A stretch of 64,000 nt of DNA, from assembly GCA_023457895.1 (NCBI GenBank), contig JAEXAY010000039.1:177317-241316 (forward strand). Reading direction: 5' to 3'. This DNA is from Pseudomonadota bacterium (GTDB lineage Bacteria; Pseudomonadota; Alphaproteobacteria; Sphingomonadales; Sphingomonadaceae). The notes under the pieces are model-generated. The model saw only the letters and a list, made by a program, of their open reading frames with translations. It did no database searches and was not told the origin of the DNA. The position numbers and the translations under genes are program-made. Below, one piece after another: positions 9,467-20,758 of this stretch (within the stretch, counting starts at the first letter, position 1; the number at the start of each line of letters is the position of its first letter).

Positions 9467-10342
9467 ATGGCCAGTCTTAAAGAACTCAAGGTCCGGATCG
9501 GCTCGGTCAAATCGACCCAGAAGATCACCAAGGCCAAGCAGATGGTCGCCGCAGCCAAGCTCCGCAAGGCGCAGGCGGCCGCGGAGGCCGCGCGCCCCTA
9601 TGCCGAACGGCTGGAAGGCGTGGTGGCATCGCTCGCCACCAAGGTCGGCGGCAGCGACAATGCCCCCCGCCTCCTCGGCGGCACCGGTAAGGACGATGTG
9701 CATCTGCTCGTCGTCGCCAACTCCGATCGCGGGCTGGCGGGTGCATTCAACTCGAACATCGTCAAGGCCGCACGCGACAAGGCCTATGCACTTCAGGGCC
9801 AGGGCAAGAAGGTCCAGTTCTTCCTCATCGGACGCAAGGGCCGTGCGGTCCTTTCCCGCCTGTTCCCCGGCCAGATCGCCGGCCAGTATGAAACCACCGG
9901 TTTTCGCGAACTCGGCTTTGAACAGGCGCGCGAGATCGCCGACCAGATTTCGGAAATGTTCGACGCCGGCAAGTTCGACGTTGCCCATCTCTTCTTCTCC
10001 AAGTTCCGTTCGGCGCTGGTGCAGGAAGCGACGGGGCAGCAGATCATCCCGGTGGTCGCTCCGGCCGCTTCGGTGGATACAGGCGGCGCCGTGGTCGAAT
10101 ATGAACCCGACGAGGAATCGATCCTCGCCGACCTGTTGCCGCGCAACGTCACTATCCAGGTGTTCAAGGCCCTGCTGGAAAACGCCGCGTCGGAACAGGG
10201 CGCGTCGATGACCGCGATGGATAACGCAACGCGTAACGCGGGTGACCTCATCAACAAGCTCACCATCCAGTATAACCGCAGCCGTCAGGCCGCGATCACC
10301 ACCGAACTCGTCGAAATCATCTCGGGCGCTGAAGCGCTCTAA
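9467..10342 (+). CDS. atpG: F1F0 ATP synthase subunit gamma
   Basis: The 291-residue gamma subunit is the central rotor stalk. It has the conserved N-terminal helix ([21 protein letters not shown]) and C-terminal helix with the signature [19 protein letters not shown], ending in [14 protein letters not shown]. These two helices form the coiled coil that turns inside the alpha/beta ring. Length is normal for the family. It begins 22 bases after the family A repeat and lies 27 bases before atpD. Confidence 0.97.
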   Translation: MASLKELKVRIGSVKSTQKITKAKQMVAAAKLRKAQAAAEAARPYAERLEGVVASLATKVGGSDNAPRLLGGTGKDDVHLLVVANSDRGLAGAFNSNIVKAARDKAYALQGQGKKVQFFLIGRKGRAVLSRLFPGQIAGQYETTGFRELGFEQAREIADQISEMFDAGKFDVAHLFFSKFRSALVQEATGQQIIPVVAPAASVDTGGAVVEYEPDEESILADLLPRNVTIQVFKALLENAASEQGASMTAMDNATRNAGDLINKLTIQYNRSRQAAITTELVEIISGAEAL

Positions 10343-11926
<1,584 letters not shown>

Positions 11927-11933
11927 TAAACAA

Positions 11934-12008
11934 GTCGTAGGGCTGAGCTTGTCGAAGCCCGTCTCGCAAGGACGGCGATACGTCCTTCGACCGGCTCAGG
12001 ACTACGGA
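11934..12008. repeat. Palindromic repeat, family B (between atpD and atpC)
   Basis: The hairpin GGGCT...AGCCC around CTGAGCTTGTCGAAG is followed by the inverted unit CCTTCGACCGGCTCAGG. CGTAG (11936-11940) and CTACG (12002-12006) close the outer stem. The core CTGAGCTTGTCGAAG differs from family A, so this is a second repeat type within the same operon. It separates atpD from atpC by 99 bases. Confidence 0.8.
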
Positions 12009-12025
12009 TTGTAAGGTAAATTAAA

Positions 12026-12283
12026 ATGGCACTCAATTTTGAACTCGTAACCCCGGAAAAGCTGGTCCGGTCGGACAATGTCCACATGGTCGTCGTTCCC
12101 GGCAGCGAAGGCGATTTCGGTGTACTCGAAGGCCATGCGCCGTTCATGTCGACGATCCGCGACGGCGAGGTGCAGATATACGCCAGTGCCGGTGCGACGC
12201 CTGAAACCATCCGCGTCGAAGGCGGCTTTGCCGAGGTCAACGAGAAGGGCCTGACCATTCTCGCCGAGCGCGTGGCCGGGTAA
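12026..12283 (+). CDS. atpC: F1F0 ATP synthase subunit epsilon
   Basis: This 85-residue epsilon subunit consists almost only of the N-terminal beta-sandwich ([46 protein letters not shown]). The C-terminal helical hairpin that inhibits ATP hydrolysis in longer epsilon subunits is missing. Short epsilon subunits are common in alphaproteobacteria, where a separate zeta inhibitor can take over. It is the last gene of the operon and is followed by a strong terminator. Confidence 0.95.
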   Translation: MALNFELVTPEKLVRSDNVHMVVVPGSEGDFGVLEGHAPFMSTIRDGEVQIYASAGATPETIRVEGGFAEVNEKGLTILAERVAG

Positions 12284-12308
12284 GCCTCATAAAACTGGCC
12301 AACGATCA

Positions 12309-12333
12309 AGGGCGCTTCGGGCGCCCTTTTTTT
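12309..12333 (+). terminator. Rho-independent terminator of the atp operon
   Basis: AGGGCGC (12309-12315) pairs with GCGCCCT (12321-12327) around the loop TTCGG and runs straight into a 7-T tract (12327-12333). It lies 26 bases after the atpC stop. Confidence 0.92.
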
Positions 12334-12480
12334 GTGTCTGTTCATTCCTTGGTCGAGGATTTTGTAAATCCTTTATGGCCATTAGGAACTTGTCAAAGTT
12401 TACCCGCTATTCACCAGTCCCGATAAGCAATTGGTCCGGCAGCGCGGACCTTCAGGCATCGTGCAAAACGGGGTGAACTC

Positions 12481-14013
12481 ATGAGTGCATTTGGACGCAA
12501 ACCTGGACTTGGCGGCGCGCGCCCGGCCTTTGGTGTGGCGAAGCCGATGCAGGGTGGAACTGGCGCAGCGCGTCCGGCGCCGGGAGCGCCCCAGCCGATA
12601 GGGGGCGACCAGTTTCCGCCGCTCGAAACCGTGCCCCTCCCCGGCGCCGAACAGGCTGCCGCCTCCGCTCCGCCGCAGCAGGATGATGCCCTCACCCGCC
12701 TCGCCCAGCGCGCGTCAGCCGAACATCTTGAACAGGAAAAACCGCAGGGCTTTGAAGCCTCGGTTCACAAGATCAAGGAACAGGTGTTGCCGCGCCTGCT
12801 TGAACGCGTCGACCCGGAAGCCGCGGCAACGCTCAACAAGGAAGAGCTGACCGAGGAATTTCGCCCGATCATCATGGAGGTGCTAGCGGAGCTCAAGTTC
12901 ACGCTCAACCGCCGCGAGCAGTTTGCGCTCGAAAAGGTGCTGGTCGATGAACTGCTCGGCTTCGGCCCGCTCGAGGAACTGCTCAACGACCCCGACATCT
13001 CCGACATCATGGTCAATGGCCCCGAGCAGACCTATATCGAAAAAAAGGGCAAGCTGCAGATCGCGCCGATTCAGTTCCGCGACGAGGAGCATCTGTTCCA
13101 GATTGCGCAGCGCATCGTCAACCAGGTCGGCCGCCGCGTCGACCAGACCACACCGCTTGCCGACGCGCGCCTGAAGGACGGCAGCCGCGTCAACGTGATC
13201 GTGCCGCCGCTGTCGCTACGCGGCACCGCCATCTCGATCCGTAAATTTTCCGCCAAGCCGATCACGCTCGACATGCTCAAGGGTTTCGGCGCGATGAGCG
13301 AGAAGATGTGCACCGCCTTGAAGATCGCGGGTGCCTGCCGTTTCAACATCGTCATCTCGGGCGGTACCGGTTCGGGTAAAACCACCATGCTCAATGCGCT
13401 GTCGAAGATGATCGACCCCGGCGAACGCGTGCTGACGATTGAGGACGCGGCCGAACTTCGCCTGCAGCAGCCGCACTGGCTGCCGCTCGAAACCCGCCCG
13501 CCGAACCTTGAAGGTCAAGGCGCGATCACCATCGGCGACCTCGTCAAGAACGCGCTGCGTATGCGTCCCGACCGCATCATCCTTGGCGAAATTCGTGGAT
13601 CGGAATGCTTCGACCTCCTTGCCGCGATGAACACGGGCCACGATGGCTCCATGTGTACGCTCCACGCCAACAGCCCGCGCGAATGCCTTGGACGTATGGA
13701 AAACATGATCCTGATGGGCGACATCAAGATCCCCAAGGAAGCCATCTCGCGCCAGATCGCGGAATCGGTCGACCTCATCGTTCAGGTCAAGCGCCTGCGC
13801 GACGGTTCGCGCCGCGTTACCCAGATCACCGAGGTGATCGGGATGGAAGGCGACGTGATCGTAACGCAGGACTTGTTCAAGTTCGAATATCTCGACGAAA
13901 GCGCCGACGGCAAGATCATCGGCGAATACCGCCCCGGCGGCCTTAGGCCCTACACGCTGGAAAAAGCGCGTCAGTTCGGTTTCGACCAGCCATTCCTCGA
14001 GGCGTGCCTGTAA
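12481..14013 (+). CDS. cpaF: CpaF/TadA-type secretion ATPase
   Basis: A 510-residue member of the type II/IV secretion ATPases that power Flp/Tad pilus assembly. A proline- and glycine-rich N-terminal tail of about 65 residues leads to the N-terminal domain. The RecA-like core has Walker A GGTGSGKTTMLNA (about residue 296), the acidic LTIEDAAEL box, and the arginine/histidine boxes MRPDRIILGEIRG and NTGHDGSMCTLHAN. No other tad/cpa gene lies in the window, and the next gene runs the other way. So it is either an outlying member of a split tad locus or serves another pilus or secretion machine. Confidence 0.93.
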   Translation: MSAFGRKPGLGGARPAFGVAKPMQGGTGAARPAPGAPQPIGGDQFPPLETVPLPGAEQAAASAPPQQDDALTRLAQRASAEHLEQEKPQGFEASVHKIKEQVLPRLLERVDPEAAATLNKEELTEEFRPIIMEVLAELKFTLNRREQFALEKVLVDELLGFGPLEELLNDPDISDIMVNGPEQTYIEKKGKLQIAPIQFRDEEHLFQIAQRIVNQVGRRVDQTTPLADARLKDGSRVNVIVPPLSLRGTAISIRKFSAKPITLDMLKGFGAMSEKMCTALKIAGACRFNIVISGGTGSGKTTMLNALSKMIDPGERVLTIEDAAELRLQQPHWLPLETRPPNLEGQGAITIGDLVKNALRMRPDRIILGEIRGSECFDLLAAMNTGHDGSMCTLHANSPRECLGRMENMILMGDIKIPKEAISRQIAESVDLIVQVKRLRDGSRRVTQITEVIGMEGDVIVTQDLFKFEYLDESADGKIIGEYRPGGLRPYTLEKARQFGFDQPFLEACL

Positions 14014-14046
14014 TCTTTTCCACCCGCTCTGGCGGGGAAGATAGTG

Positions 14047-14976
14047 TCATTTATCGCCCGCATTCTGTGCCTGCTCCTTCTTCAACTGGAGCAGGAAGCC
14101 GTGCAGCACCTCGGTCGAAAGGCCATGGAGCACCAGCCGAAACCCGGCACGCAACGTTGAATGCGGCACCAGCGGATGCCGGTTGTTGATAAGCGCAAGA
14201 TGCTGTTCCTTGCCGGTAATGCGGGCGCAATAAAGCCCGATGGTCTCGTCGAGCTGGAGAGAATTGGCTGCGCGCCAGAAGTCCCGGTCGGTCAGAAACA
14301 GCGCATAGCCCGGCGTATAAAGCTCGATCGCGGTCTGAAGGTCGAGGAAATTGCTCCGGCCGTTGCGCAGCGGCTCCAATGCGATATCCTCGGTGATCGC
14401 CGAATAGTCGATCTCGTCCTTGCGGCAGATGACCGCGCCGCGCCGGTCAAGTTCGCGGTTCAGTTCGATCAGATAATTATAGATGTTGAGGTCGTGGTTG
14501 AGGAACATATTGGCCCGCACATCATCGACCGTGCGTGGCTGCATCGGCTCGAGTTGGGGGTGAAAGCCCGGCGTCGCATTGTCCGAAATGAAACGCAGAA
14601 TCTGCGCGCCCAAGTGAAAATGCCGTAAAATAAGCAGGTTGGCGTCGGGCGAGAGGAAATATTTCATCCCCCAGCCTATGCTGTTGTGAAGGAAACGCGG
14701 CGCATGCGGCCAGCGCGGCGTAATGGTGTGAAGCAACTGCGCGACGACAATCATCGCGCGTGCCAGGGGGCGGATAATCGGCAGGAGAAACTGGCGGCTG
14801 GGCGAGCGTTCATCGCGGATCAGCGCTGCCTTGGCCTTGGGCGCGAACGGCAGTGTCTTGTCCAGCCACAGCGCCAGCCAGGGATCGGGATCGCGCGGAT
14901 CATGGACGGCATCGGCTTCGACAAGCGAGGCGTCCGCTATCCTGTCTCCCGCGGGATCAGACGCCGGATCAGACAT
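14047..14976 (-). CDS. Uncharacterised protein, third gene of the ketoacyl synthase/HDO set
   Basis: I do not recognise this 309-residue protein. It has an acidic N-terminal tail, is rich in aromatic residues and histidines (for example ILRHFHLGAQIL, MFLNHDLNIYNYLIELN), and ends in an amphipathic helix with KKEQAQ. No signal peptide is seen. A moderately hydrophobic stretch around residues 70-90 (RPLARAMIVVAQLLHT) might touch the membrane. Its start overlaps the haem-oxygenase-like gene by 8 bases, so the two are translationally coupled, and it should act in the same pathway. Confidence 0.75.
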   Translation of the reverse strand: MSDPASDPAGDRIADASLVEADAVHDPRDPDPWLALWLDKTLPFAPKAKAALIRDERSPSRQFLLPIIRPLARAMIVVAQLLHTITPRWPHAPRFLHNSIGWGMKYFLSPDANLLILRHFHLGAQILRFISDNATPGFHPQLEPMQPRTVDDVRANMFLNHDLNIYNYLIELNRELDRRGAVICRKDEIDYSAITEDIALEPLRNGRSNFLDLQTAIELYTPGYALFLTDRDFWRAANSLQLDETIGLYCARITGKEQHLALINNRHPLVPHSTLRAGFRLVLHGLSTEVLHGFLLQLKKEQAQNAGDK

Positions 14977-15679
14977 TGTCCAACTCTTCCAATTGGAGCC
15001 GGTAGAGCCGCGCCACGATCTTGGCGTGTTTCACCACCATCTTCATGTCCGCCTCGCTCCCGACCGCAAGCCGGATCGCGTCGTCGAACATATCCATATG
15101 GCTCTCGTCATTGGCGCCATGATAGCTGAGGAACGTGAGCGCCTCCTTGCCGACATGGAGTTGCGCCTCGATGGCCTCGGCCCAAGGGAGGGCGAGCCGC
15201 TGGCCCAGCCCCTCGATGATGAACATCGCGCCAAGCAGGCCAATCGGGTCTGGCCGCGAGGCCGCATGATACATGAAGGCCGAAAGCGCCTCCGATCCGA
15301 TATTCTTTTCCGCATGCTGAATAATTTCGAGCGCGCCGCCGGTTGCGACATAATTTTGTTCCAGCAGCCGGAAATCGCGATGTTCTGCTGCACTGTGGCG
15401 CACAAATAGCGAGCGCAGTTCTTCATATTCCGGCGAAAGATTGGAGGAAGCGCGGCTGATCCAGCGGCTCCCCTCGATCACCTGCTGACGCAAATTCACG
15501 AGCAGGCGCTGATAGTCTTCGAGCCGCATCTTGCCCGCCAGCATCCGGGCAATCACCGGCACCTGCACCAATTTGCTTTCAAAATCTATCCAGACTCGCG
15601 CCAAGCCGCGATGGGTCGCCTCGACCCACTCGTCATTGCCCGCCTTTGCCTGCACCAACTCTGGCGCCGTCTCCATCAT
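14969..15679 (-). CDS. Haem-oxygenase-like (TenA/PqqC/UndA-type) metalloenzyme
   Basis: A 236-residue all-helical protein with the look of the haem-oxygenase-like superfamily that includes iron-dependent oxidases. Candidate metal ligands are E99/H100 (SAAEHRDF), E156 (IIEGLG), and H187, D191 and H194 in YHGANDESHMDMF, spaced as in diiron members. This matches the ExxH...E...DxxH style only loosely, so metal use is an inference. ATG 15679 overlaps the stop of the upstream ketoacyl synthase (ATGA) and follows GGAGGAG by 5 bases. A second ATG at 15676 is equally possible. Confidence 0.75.
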   Translation of the reverse strand: MMETAPELVQAKAGNDEWVEATHRGLARVWIDFESKLVQVPVIARMLAGKMRLEDYQRLLVNLRQQVIEGSRWISRASSNLSPEYEELRSLFVRHSAAEHRDFRLLEQNYVATGGALEIIQHAEKNIGSEALSAFMYHAASRPDPIGLLGAMFIIEGLGQRLALPWAEAIEAQLHVGKEALTFLSYHGANDESHMDMFDDAIRLAVGSEADMKMVVKHAKIVARLYRLQLEELDNV

Positions 15680-16812
15680 CCCTCTCCTCCCACGACGGTC
15701 ATTCCCGCATAGGCCATGATACATTGCCCGCTTTCCGGGACGGCGCACAAGACCCGGTCGCCCGGTTTCGCCCGACCCGAGCGGAGAAGGTCGTCGATCA
15801 GCAAAAACAGCGAGGCTGCGCCGACATTGCCCTTGTCATAGAGGTTGGTAAACCAGCGATCCTCGGGGATCATCGCGCCGGCCCGTTCAGCAAGCTTGAC
15901 CATCTCTTGGCGCAAGCTGTGCGCCGAAAAATGGCAGAGGAAATGGTCAACCTGTTTGGGCGCAATGCGGCCTTCGTCGATCAGGCGCAAAAATTCTCCC
16001 ATCCACACCGACAGCATGCGGTAGAGCGCGTCGATATCCTGCCTGAGCTGGAACGCCCCGGCGCGGGCCGCCTCGAGCGCATCGCCGAAGTGGCTCCAGG
16101 GTTTGATCTCGCCGTCCTGCCGGACCGCGCCGCCCGTCATGCACGGAGCAAAACGGTCGGCGAAGGAGCGCAGCGAGATCCAGTCCAGCCTCAGCGACAA
16201 ACCGTGTCGCGCCGGACGATCCTCGACCAGCACCGCCGCCGCGCCGTCGGACAAGGTCCAACGCAGAAATTCGGCATCGCCGGCGAGGTGGCCGCTGGTA
16301 TCCTCGGTGGTGGTGCCGCGATAATGACCGGGACGGAAATAGCGGCTCGAAAATTCCGCGCCCGCCGCAATCGCCGCGCGATGTTCCCCGCTGATGACCT
16401 GCAGCATTGCGTTTTTCAACGCCATCATCGCGCTCGCACATACGCTCTGGTGACTCGCGACTTCCAGCGGAGGCAGGCCGGACGCGGCATGGACCTGGCT
16501 CGCCATGCCCGGCACCATCAGATCGTTCTGTGTCGTCGCTGTTGCGAGAAAGCCGATTTGGGAAGGACTAACCTCCGCTGCCGACAGGGCCGCCTTGACC
16601 GCTTCTGCGGCAAGGGTAGCGGCGGTCCAACGGGTCGAGCCGTCGGGCCGGATCGCATAGTGACGCGTCTTGATGCCATTCTGGCGGAGGGTCAGCCGTC
16701 CGAAGCGGTCCGCTTCGGGTGAAAGACGGCCGATATAATCGCCTATCTCGCTATTGGGAACGGGCGGCCCGGGGAGGAACTGCCCGCTGGCGGTTATGAA
16801 AGCCTGCTGCAT
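15676..16812 (-). CDS. 3-oxoacyl-ACP synthase III-like enzyme (second KAS III in the window)
   Basis: A 378-residue thiolase-fold enzyme with the KAS III triad: C125 in HQSVCASAMM, a histidine in LCHFSAHSL (H294 or H298) and N329 in KGNVGAAS. It is longer and far more divergent than the housekeeping FabH at 39671-40633; in particular the usual PHQAN histidine motif is replaced. It resembles the specialised KAS III branch that condenses fatty acyl chains in secondary metabolism. It leads the three-gene unit with the haem-oxygenase-like protein, so the likely job is making or priming a fatty product that the metalloenzyme modifies. Confidence 0.82.
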   Translation of the reverse strand: MQQAFITASGQFLPGPPVPNSEIGDYIGRLSPEADRFGRLTLRQNGIKTRHYAIRPDGSTRWTAATLAAEAVKAALSAAEVSPSQIGFLATATTQNDLMVPGMASQVHAASGLPPLEVASHQSVCASAMMALKNAMLQVISGEHRAAIAAGAEFSSRYFRPGHYRGTTTEDTSGHLAGDAEFLRWTLSDGAAAVLVEDRPARHGLSLRLDWISLRSFADRFAPCMTGGAVRQDGEIKPWSHFGDALEAARAGAFQLRQDIDALYRMLSVWMGEFLRLIDEGRIAPKQVDHFLCHFSAHSLRQEMVKLAERAGAMIPEDRWFTNLYDKGNVGAASLFLLIDDLLRSGRAKPGDRVLCAVPESGQCIMAYAGMTVVGGEG

Positions 16813-16940
16813 AAAGTCAGCGCGGCTCCATCCGGTAGGTTATGCTCATAGCGGGGCCGATGTGGGGAAGCGGCGTCTCGCTGAAAAGGGGTTCATCTGA
16901 GATTAATTTTCTATTTTCCACTATCCCCTTGTTTTTAATC

Positions 16941-17174
16941 CTATTCCCCCTTCATCGCATAAAAGGCTGCGCCGAACGCGACGAACATCGCCATCACCAT
17001 GATCCCGCGCCACGGCATGAAGCCGACCCGGTCGAGCCCGGTGCGTTTTGACCGGCGGCTGTCGGCAACGCTCGCAACAATGGCGAGCAACAGGGCGAGG
17101 ACGGCAACCACCGCGGCCGGGTGAAAGGCCAGCCAGTCGGCCGCCCTCTCCGCCGCATCGGGTGCTACCGGCAT
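16941..17174 (-). CDS. Small two-helix membrane protein
   Basis: A 77-residue protein with two predicted membrane helices (about residues 19-37, HPAAVVAVLALLLAIVASV, and 56-73, RGIMVMAMFVAFGAAFYAM) and a basic loop RRSKRTG between them. Its ATG shares one base with the stop of the carboxylase alpha gene (TGATG), so it is the last gene of the leucine-type operon. No function is recognised. Confidence 0.7.
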   Translation of the reverse strand: MPVAPDAAERAADWLAFHPAAVVAVLALLLAIVASVADSRRSKRTGLDRVGFMPWRGIMVMAMFVAFGAAFYAMKGE

Positions 17175-19075
17175 CAGGCCGCCTGCTCCGCGTCGACCCT
17201 CGCCAGCAGCGCCTCGACCTGCACCTGGTCGCCTTCCGCTGCATTGAGTTCGGCCACCACGCCGTCGAACGGCGCGACGAGGCTATGCTCCATCTTCATC
17301 GCCTCGAGCGTCAGCAGTTTCTGCCCCTTGGCGACCTTGTCACCTGCGGCGACCGCCACCGCGATGATCTTGCCGGGCATCGGCGACAGGATGCTGCCAT
17401 TCCCGCCCGCAGCGCCACCCGCCTGCCCGCGCGGTTCATGGACCCGGAAGGCGCGGTAATCGCCGCCATATTTCATGACGAGGGGATCCTTGCCCCAGTC
17501 CTTGAACTTGCGCTTGGGCTTTTTGGTGAGGTCGACCGCATGCACCTCGCCCTGATCGTCGACGAGGCAAAGCTCGGCGCGGCGCGGGCCGTTCATGCGA
17601 AACCCGCGACTGTCGCGCCATGGACGGCCGGGCTTCTTCTTCGGGAACAGTTTTAATTCATCCGCCGCATGCGCCGCCATATCGGCAAGAGGCAGTTTGG
17701 CTTCGAGCAGCTCATCGGCATGGCGGTCGATAAAGCCGGTATCGATGTCGCCCTTGCGGAACTCCTTCAGCCTCAACGCGCGCGCGACAAAGCCGAGATT
17801 GGTCTTGAGCGGCCAGATCATCGTGCGCTCGCACACTTCAGCGAGCTGGTCGATCGCCTCCCAGCGCGCCTCGGCATGGACGATGATCTTGCCCAGCATC
17901 GGATCGTAGAAGGGCGTGATCTCGTCATGCCAGTTGACCCCCATGTCATAGCGCGGATCGAGCCCGGGCCGCGCGCGCGGCAGCTTGAAATGGTCGAGCC
18001 GCCCGGTCGAGGGGAGGAAGCCCCTGGCCGGGTCCTCGGCATAGAGCCGCGCCTCGATCGCATGGCCGTGGATCGCGAGTTCCTCCTGCCGCTTCGGCAG
18101 CGGCTCGCCCGAGGCCACGCGCAACTGCCATTCGACGAGGTCCTGCCCGGTGATTTCCTCGGTGACCGGATGCTCGACCTGGAGCCGGGTGTTCATCTCC
18201 ATGAACCAGATGCGGTCAGCGCGCAGGCCCCCGGAGGCATCGGCGATGAACTCGATCGTCCCCGCGCCGACATAATCGACCGCGCGCGCCGCATCGACCG
18301 CCGCCTTGCACACGGCGGCGCGGGTCGCCTCGTCCATGCCAGGCGCGGGCGCTTCCTCGATCACCTTCTGGTGGCGGCGCTGGAGCGAGCAGTCGCGCTC
18401 GAACAGGTGGACGATATTGCCGTGGGTATCGCCGAAGATCTGCACCTCGATGTGGCGGGGCGCGAGGATATATTTTTCGAGCAGCACGCCATCATTGCCG
18501 AACGCGGCGGCCGCCTCGCGCTGGCAGGCGGCGAGCGCGTCGGCGAAATCCTCCGCCCGGTCGACCCGCCGCATCCCCTTGCCGCCCCCGCCCGCGACCG
18601 CCTTGATGAGCACGGGATAGCCGATGGCGTCCGCCTCCTGTTGCAGGCGTTCCGGCGACTGGTCGGCACCCAGATAGCCCGGTGTCACGGGGACCCCCGC
18701 ATCGGCCATCAGCTGCTTCGCCGCATCCTTGAGGCCCATCGCGACGATCGATTGCGGGCGCGGCCCGACCCAGATCAACCCGGCGTCGGTGACGGCTTGT
18801 GCGAAGTCCGCGTTTTCCGAAAGAAAGCCATAGCCGGGATGGATCGCCTCGGCCCCGGTCTCCTTCGCGGCGGCGATGATCTTCGCGCCCACCAGATAGG
18901 ATTCGCGCGCCGGCGCCGGCCCGATCGCCACCGCCGCATCCGCCATGCGGACATGGAGCGCCTTGGCATCAGCCTCCGAATAAACCGCGACCGTGCGAAT
19001 GCCGAGCTTCTTCGCCGTGCGAATGATGCGGCAGGCAATCTCGCCGCGATTGGCGATAAGGAGGGAGGTGATCAT
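17174..19075 (-). CDS. mccA: Acyl-CoA carboxylase alpha subunit (methylcrotonyl-CoA type)
   Basis: A 633-residue biotin-dependent carboxylase alpha chain. The biotin carboxylase domain occupies residues 1-450 ([10 protein letters not shown], the ATP-grasp loop [23 protein letters not shown]). A linker follows, then a biotinyl domain with the lysine acceptor in EAMKMEH (K594). It makes carboxybiotin for the beta subunit encoded upstream. Linkage to isovaleryl-CoA dehydrogenase points to 3-methylcrotonyl-CoA as substrate, although propionyl- or geranyl-CoA carboxylases look alike. A family D repeat sits in the 84-base gap before this gene. Confidence 0.9.
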   Translation of the reverse strand: MITSLLIANRGEIACRIIRTAKKLGIRTVAVYSEADAKALHVRMADAAVAIGPAPARESYLVGAKIIAAAKETGAEAIHPGYGFLSENADFAQAVTDAGLIWVGPRPQSIVAMGLKDAAKQLMADAGVPVTPGYLGADQSPERLQQEADAIGYPVLIKAVAGGGGKGMRRVDRAEDFADALAACQREAAAAFGNDGVLLEKYILAPRHIEVQIFGDTHGNIVHLFERDCSLQRRHQKVIEEAPAPGMDEATRAAVCKAAVDAARAVDYVGAGTIEFIADASGGLRADRIWFMEMNTRLQVEHPVTEEITGQDLVEWQLRVASGEPLPKRQEELAIHGHAIEARLYAEDPARGFLPSTGRLDHFKLPRARPGLDPRYDMGVNWHDEITPFYDPMLGKIIVHAEARWEAIDQLAEVCERTMIWPLKTNLGFVARALRLKEFRKGDIDTGFIDRHADELLEAKLPLADMAAHAADELKLFPKKKPGRPWRDSRGFRMNGPRRAELCLVDDQGEVHAVDLTKKPKRKFKDWGKDPLVMKYGGDYRAFRVHEPRGQAGGAAGGNGSILSPMPGKIIAVAVAAGDKVAKGQKLLTLEAMKMEHSLVAPFDGVVAELNAAEGDQVQVEALLARVDAEQAA

Positions 19076-19090
19076 GTTTTCCGTCTTTCA

Positions 19091-19142
19091 AATTCCTCCC
19101 GGAACGGGGAGGGGGATTGCCGCAGGCAAGATCGAGGGGATT
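19091..19142. repeat. GC-rich repeat, family D (between mccB and mccA)
   Basis: AATTCCTCCCGGAACGGGGAGG, then GGATTGCCGCAGGCAAGATC and GAGGGG: two short hairpins (CCTCCC/GGGGAGG and TTGCC/GGCAA) in the 84-base gap. Its wording matches the dispersed unit at 23331-23470. It lies inside an operon. Confidence 0.6.
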
Positions 19143-19159
19143 GGACATGCGCGCTTGTC

Positions 19160-20758
19160 TCACATCCTGAACACCCCGAACCCGCGTTCCTCGATCGGCG
19201 CCTGTAACGTCACCGCGAAGGCGAGGCCCAGCACGTCGCGCGTTTGCGCGGGGTCGATGATGCCGTCATCCCACAGCCGGGCAGTGGCGTGATAGGGGTT
19301 GCCTTCGTCCTCATATTTCTGGCGGATCGGGGCCTTGAAGGCTTCAGCCTGTTCCGGCGTCCAGCTGTCCGCGTCGCGGTGGACGGTCGCCAGCACGCTT
19401 GCCGCCTGTTCGCCGCCCATCACCGAAATCCGGCTGTTGGGCCAGCTGAACAGGAAGCGTGGGCTATAGGCGCGGCCGCACATGCCATAATTGCCCGCGC
19501 CGAACGACCCGCCAATCAGCACCGTGATCTTGGGGACAGTCGCGGTCGCCACCGCCGTCACCAGCTTGGCACCATGTTTGGCGATGCCTTCCGCCTCATA
19601 TTTGCCGCCGACCATGAAGCCGGAGATATTCTGCAGGAACAGGAGCGGGATGCGGCGCTGCTGCGCGAGTTCGATGAAATGCGCGCCCTTTTGCGCGCTC
19701 TCCGAAAACAGCACGCCATTGTTGGCGAGGATCGCCACGGGAATACCCCAGATATGCGCGAAGCCGCACACAAGGCTGGGGCCATAGAGCGCCTTGAACT
19801 CGTGAAACTCGCTTTCGTCCACCAGCCGCGCGATCACCTCATGCACATCATAGGGCGCGCGCACATCGGTGGGGAGGATGCCGTAAAGCTCCTTCGGGTC
19901 ATATTTGGGCGGCTTGGGGTCGATGCGCGGCACCGGGGCTTCCTCGCGCCCGCCGAGGTGGCTCACAATATCGCGCACGATCTGCAGCGCATGCTCGTCA
20001 TCGTCGGCGAGATGATCGACCACGCCCGACTTGCGCGCATGGAGGTCGCCCCCGCCGAGGTCCTCGGCGCTGATTTCCTCTCCCGTTGCGGCCTTGACCA
20101 ACGGCGGGCCGGCGAGGAAAATCGTGCCCTGCTGGCGCACGATGACCGTCTCGTCGGACATGGCGGGAACATAGGCGCCGCCTGCAGTGCAGCTTCCCAT
20201 CACGCAGGCGATCTGCGGGATGCGCTTCGCCGACATATTGGCCTGGTTGAAGAAGATGCGGCCGAAATGGTCGCGGTCGGGGAACACCTCGGCCTGATGC
20301 GGCAGGTTGGCGCCGCCCGAATCCACCAGATAGATGCACGGCAGCCGGTTGGCCTCGGCAATCTCCTGCGCGCGCAGATGCTTCTTGACCGTCATCGGAT
20401 AATAAGTGCCGCCCTTTACCGTCGCGTCATTGGCGACGATCATGCACTGGCGCCCGGAAACGCGGCCGATCGCGGCGATCATGCCTGCACCAGGCACCTC
20501 GCCGTCATAGAGATCGCATGCGGCCAGCTGGCCGATTTCGAGGAGCGGCGAACCCGGATCGAGCAGCCGTTCGACCCGTTCGCGCGGCAACAGTTTGCCC
20601 CGCGCGGTGTGGCGCTCGCGCGAAGCCTCGCTACCCCCCAGCGCCGCCGCGGCGACGCGCACGTAAAGCTCGTCGCGCAAGCCCTTGTTGTGCGCGTAAT
20701 TGGCCTTGTAGGCGTCGCTCTCGCGGTCGATTCTGGTTTCGAGGATAGGCGCGGTCAT
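19160..20758 (-). CDS. mccB: Acyl-CoA carboxylase beta subunit (methylcrotonyl-CoA type)
   Basis: A 532-residue carboxyltransferase with the two crotonase-like halves: biotin-side [27 protein letters not shown] and the acyl-CoA side with [20 protein letters not shown]. Both are diagnostic of 3-methylcrotonyl-CoA carboxylase beta chains. It moves CO2 from carboxybiotin to the gamma carbon of 3-methylcrotonyl-CoA. The open frame continues 126 codons upstream, but that part only mirrors the dehydrogenase gene. ATG 20758 overlaps the ivd stop (ATGA) and fits the family N-terminus. Confidence 0.93.
   Translation of the reverse strand: MTAPILETRIDRESDAYKANYAHNKGLRDELYVRVAAAALGGSEASRERHTARGKLLPRERVERLLDPGSPLLEIGQLAACDLYDGEVPGAGMIAAIGRVSGRQCMIVANDATVKGGTYYPMTVKKHLRAQEIAEANRLPCIYLVDSGGANLPHQAEVFPDRDHFGRIFFNQANMSAKRIPQIACVMGSCTAGGAYVPAMSDETVIVRQQGTIFLAGPPLVKAATGEEISAEDLGGGDLHARKSGVVDHLADDDEHALQIVRDIVSHLGGREEAPVPRIDPKPPKYDPKELYGILPTDVRAPYDVHEVIARLVDESEFHEFKALYGPSLVCGFAHIWGIPVAILANNGVLFSESAQKGAHFIELAQQRRIPLLFLQNISGFMVGGKYEAEGIAKHGAKLVTAVATATVPKITVLIGGSFGAGNYGMCGRAYSPRFLFSWPNSRISVMGGEQAASVLATVHRDADSWTPEQAEAFKAPIRQKYEDEGNPYHATARLWDDGIIDPAQTRDVLGLAFAVTLQAPIEERGFGVFRM

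Noticed and set aside
17669..19207. 512-codon plus-strand frame opposite mccA
   Set aside because: It is a shadow of the biotin carboxylase domain.
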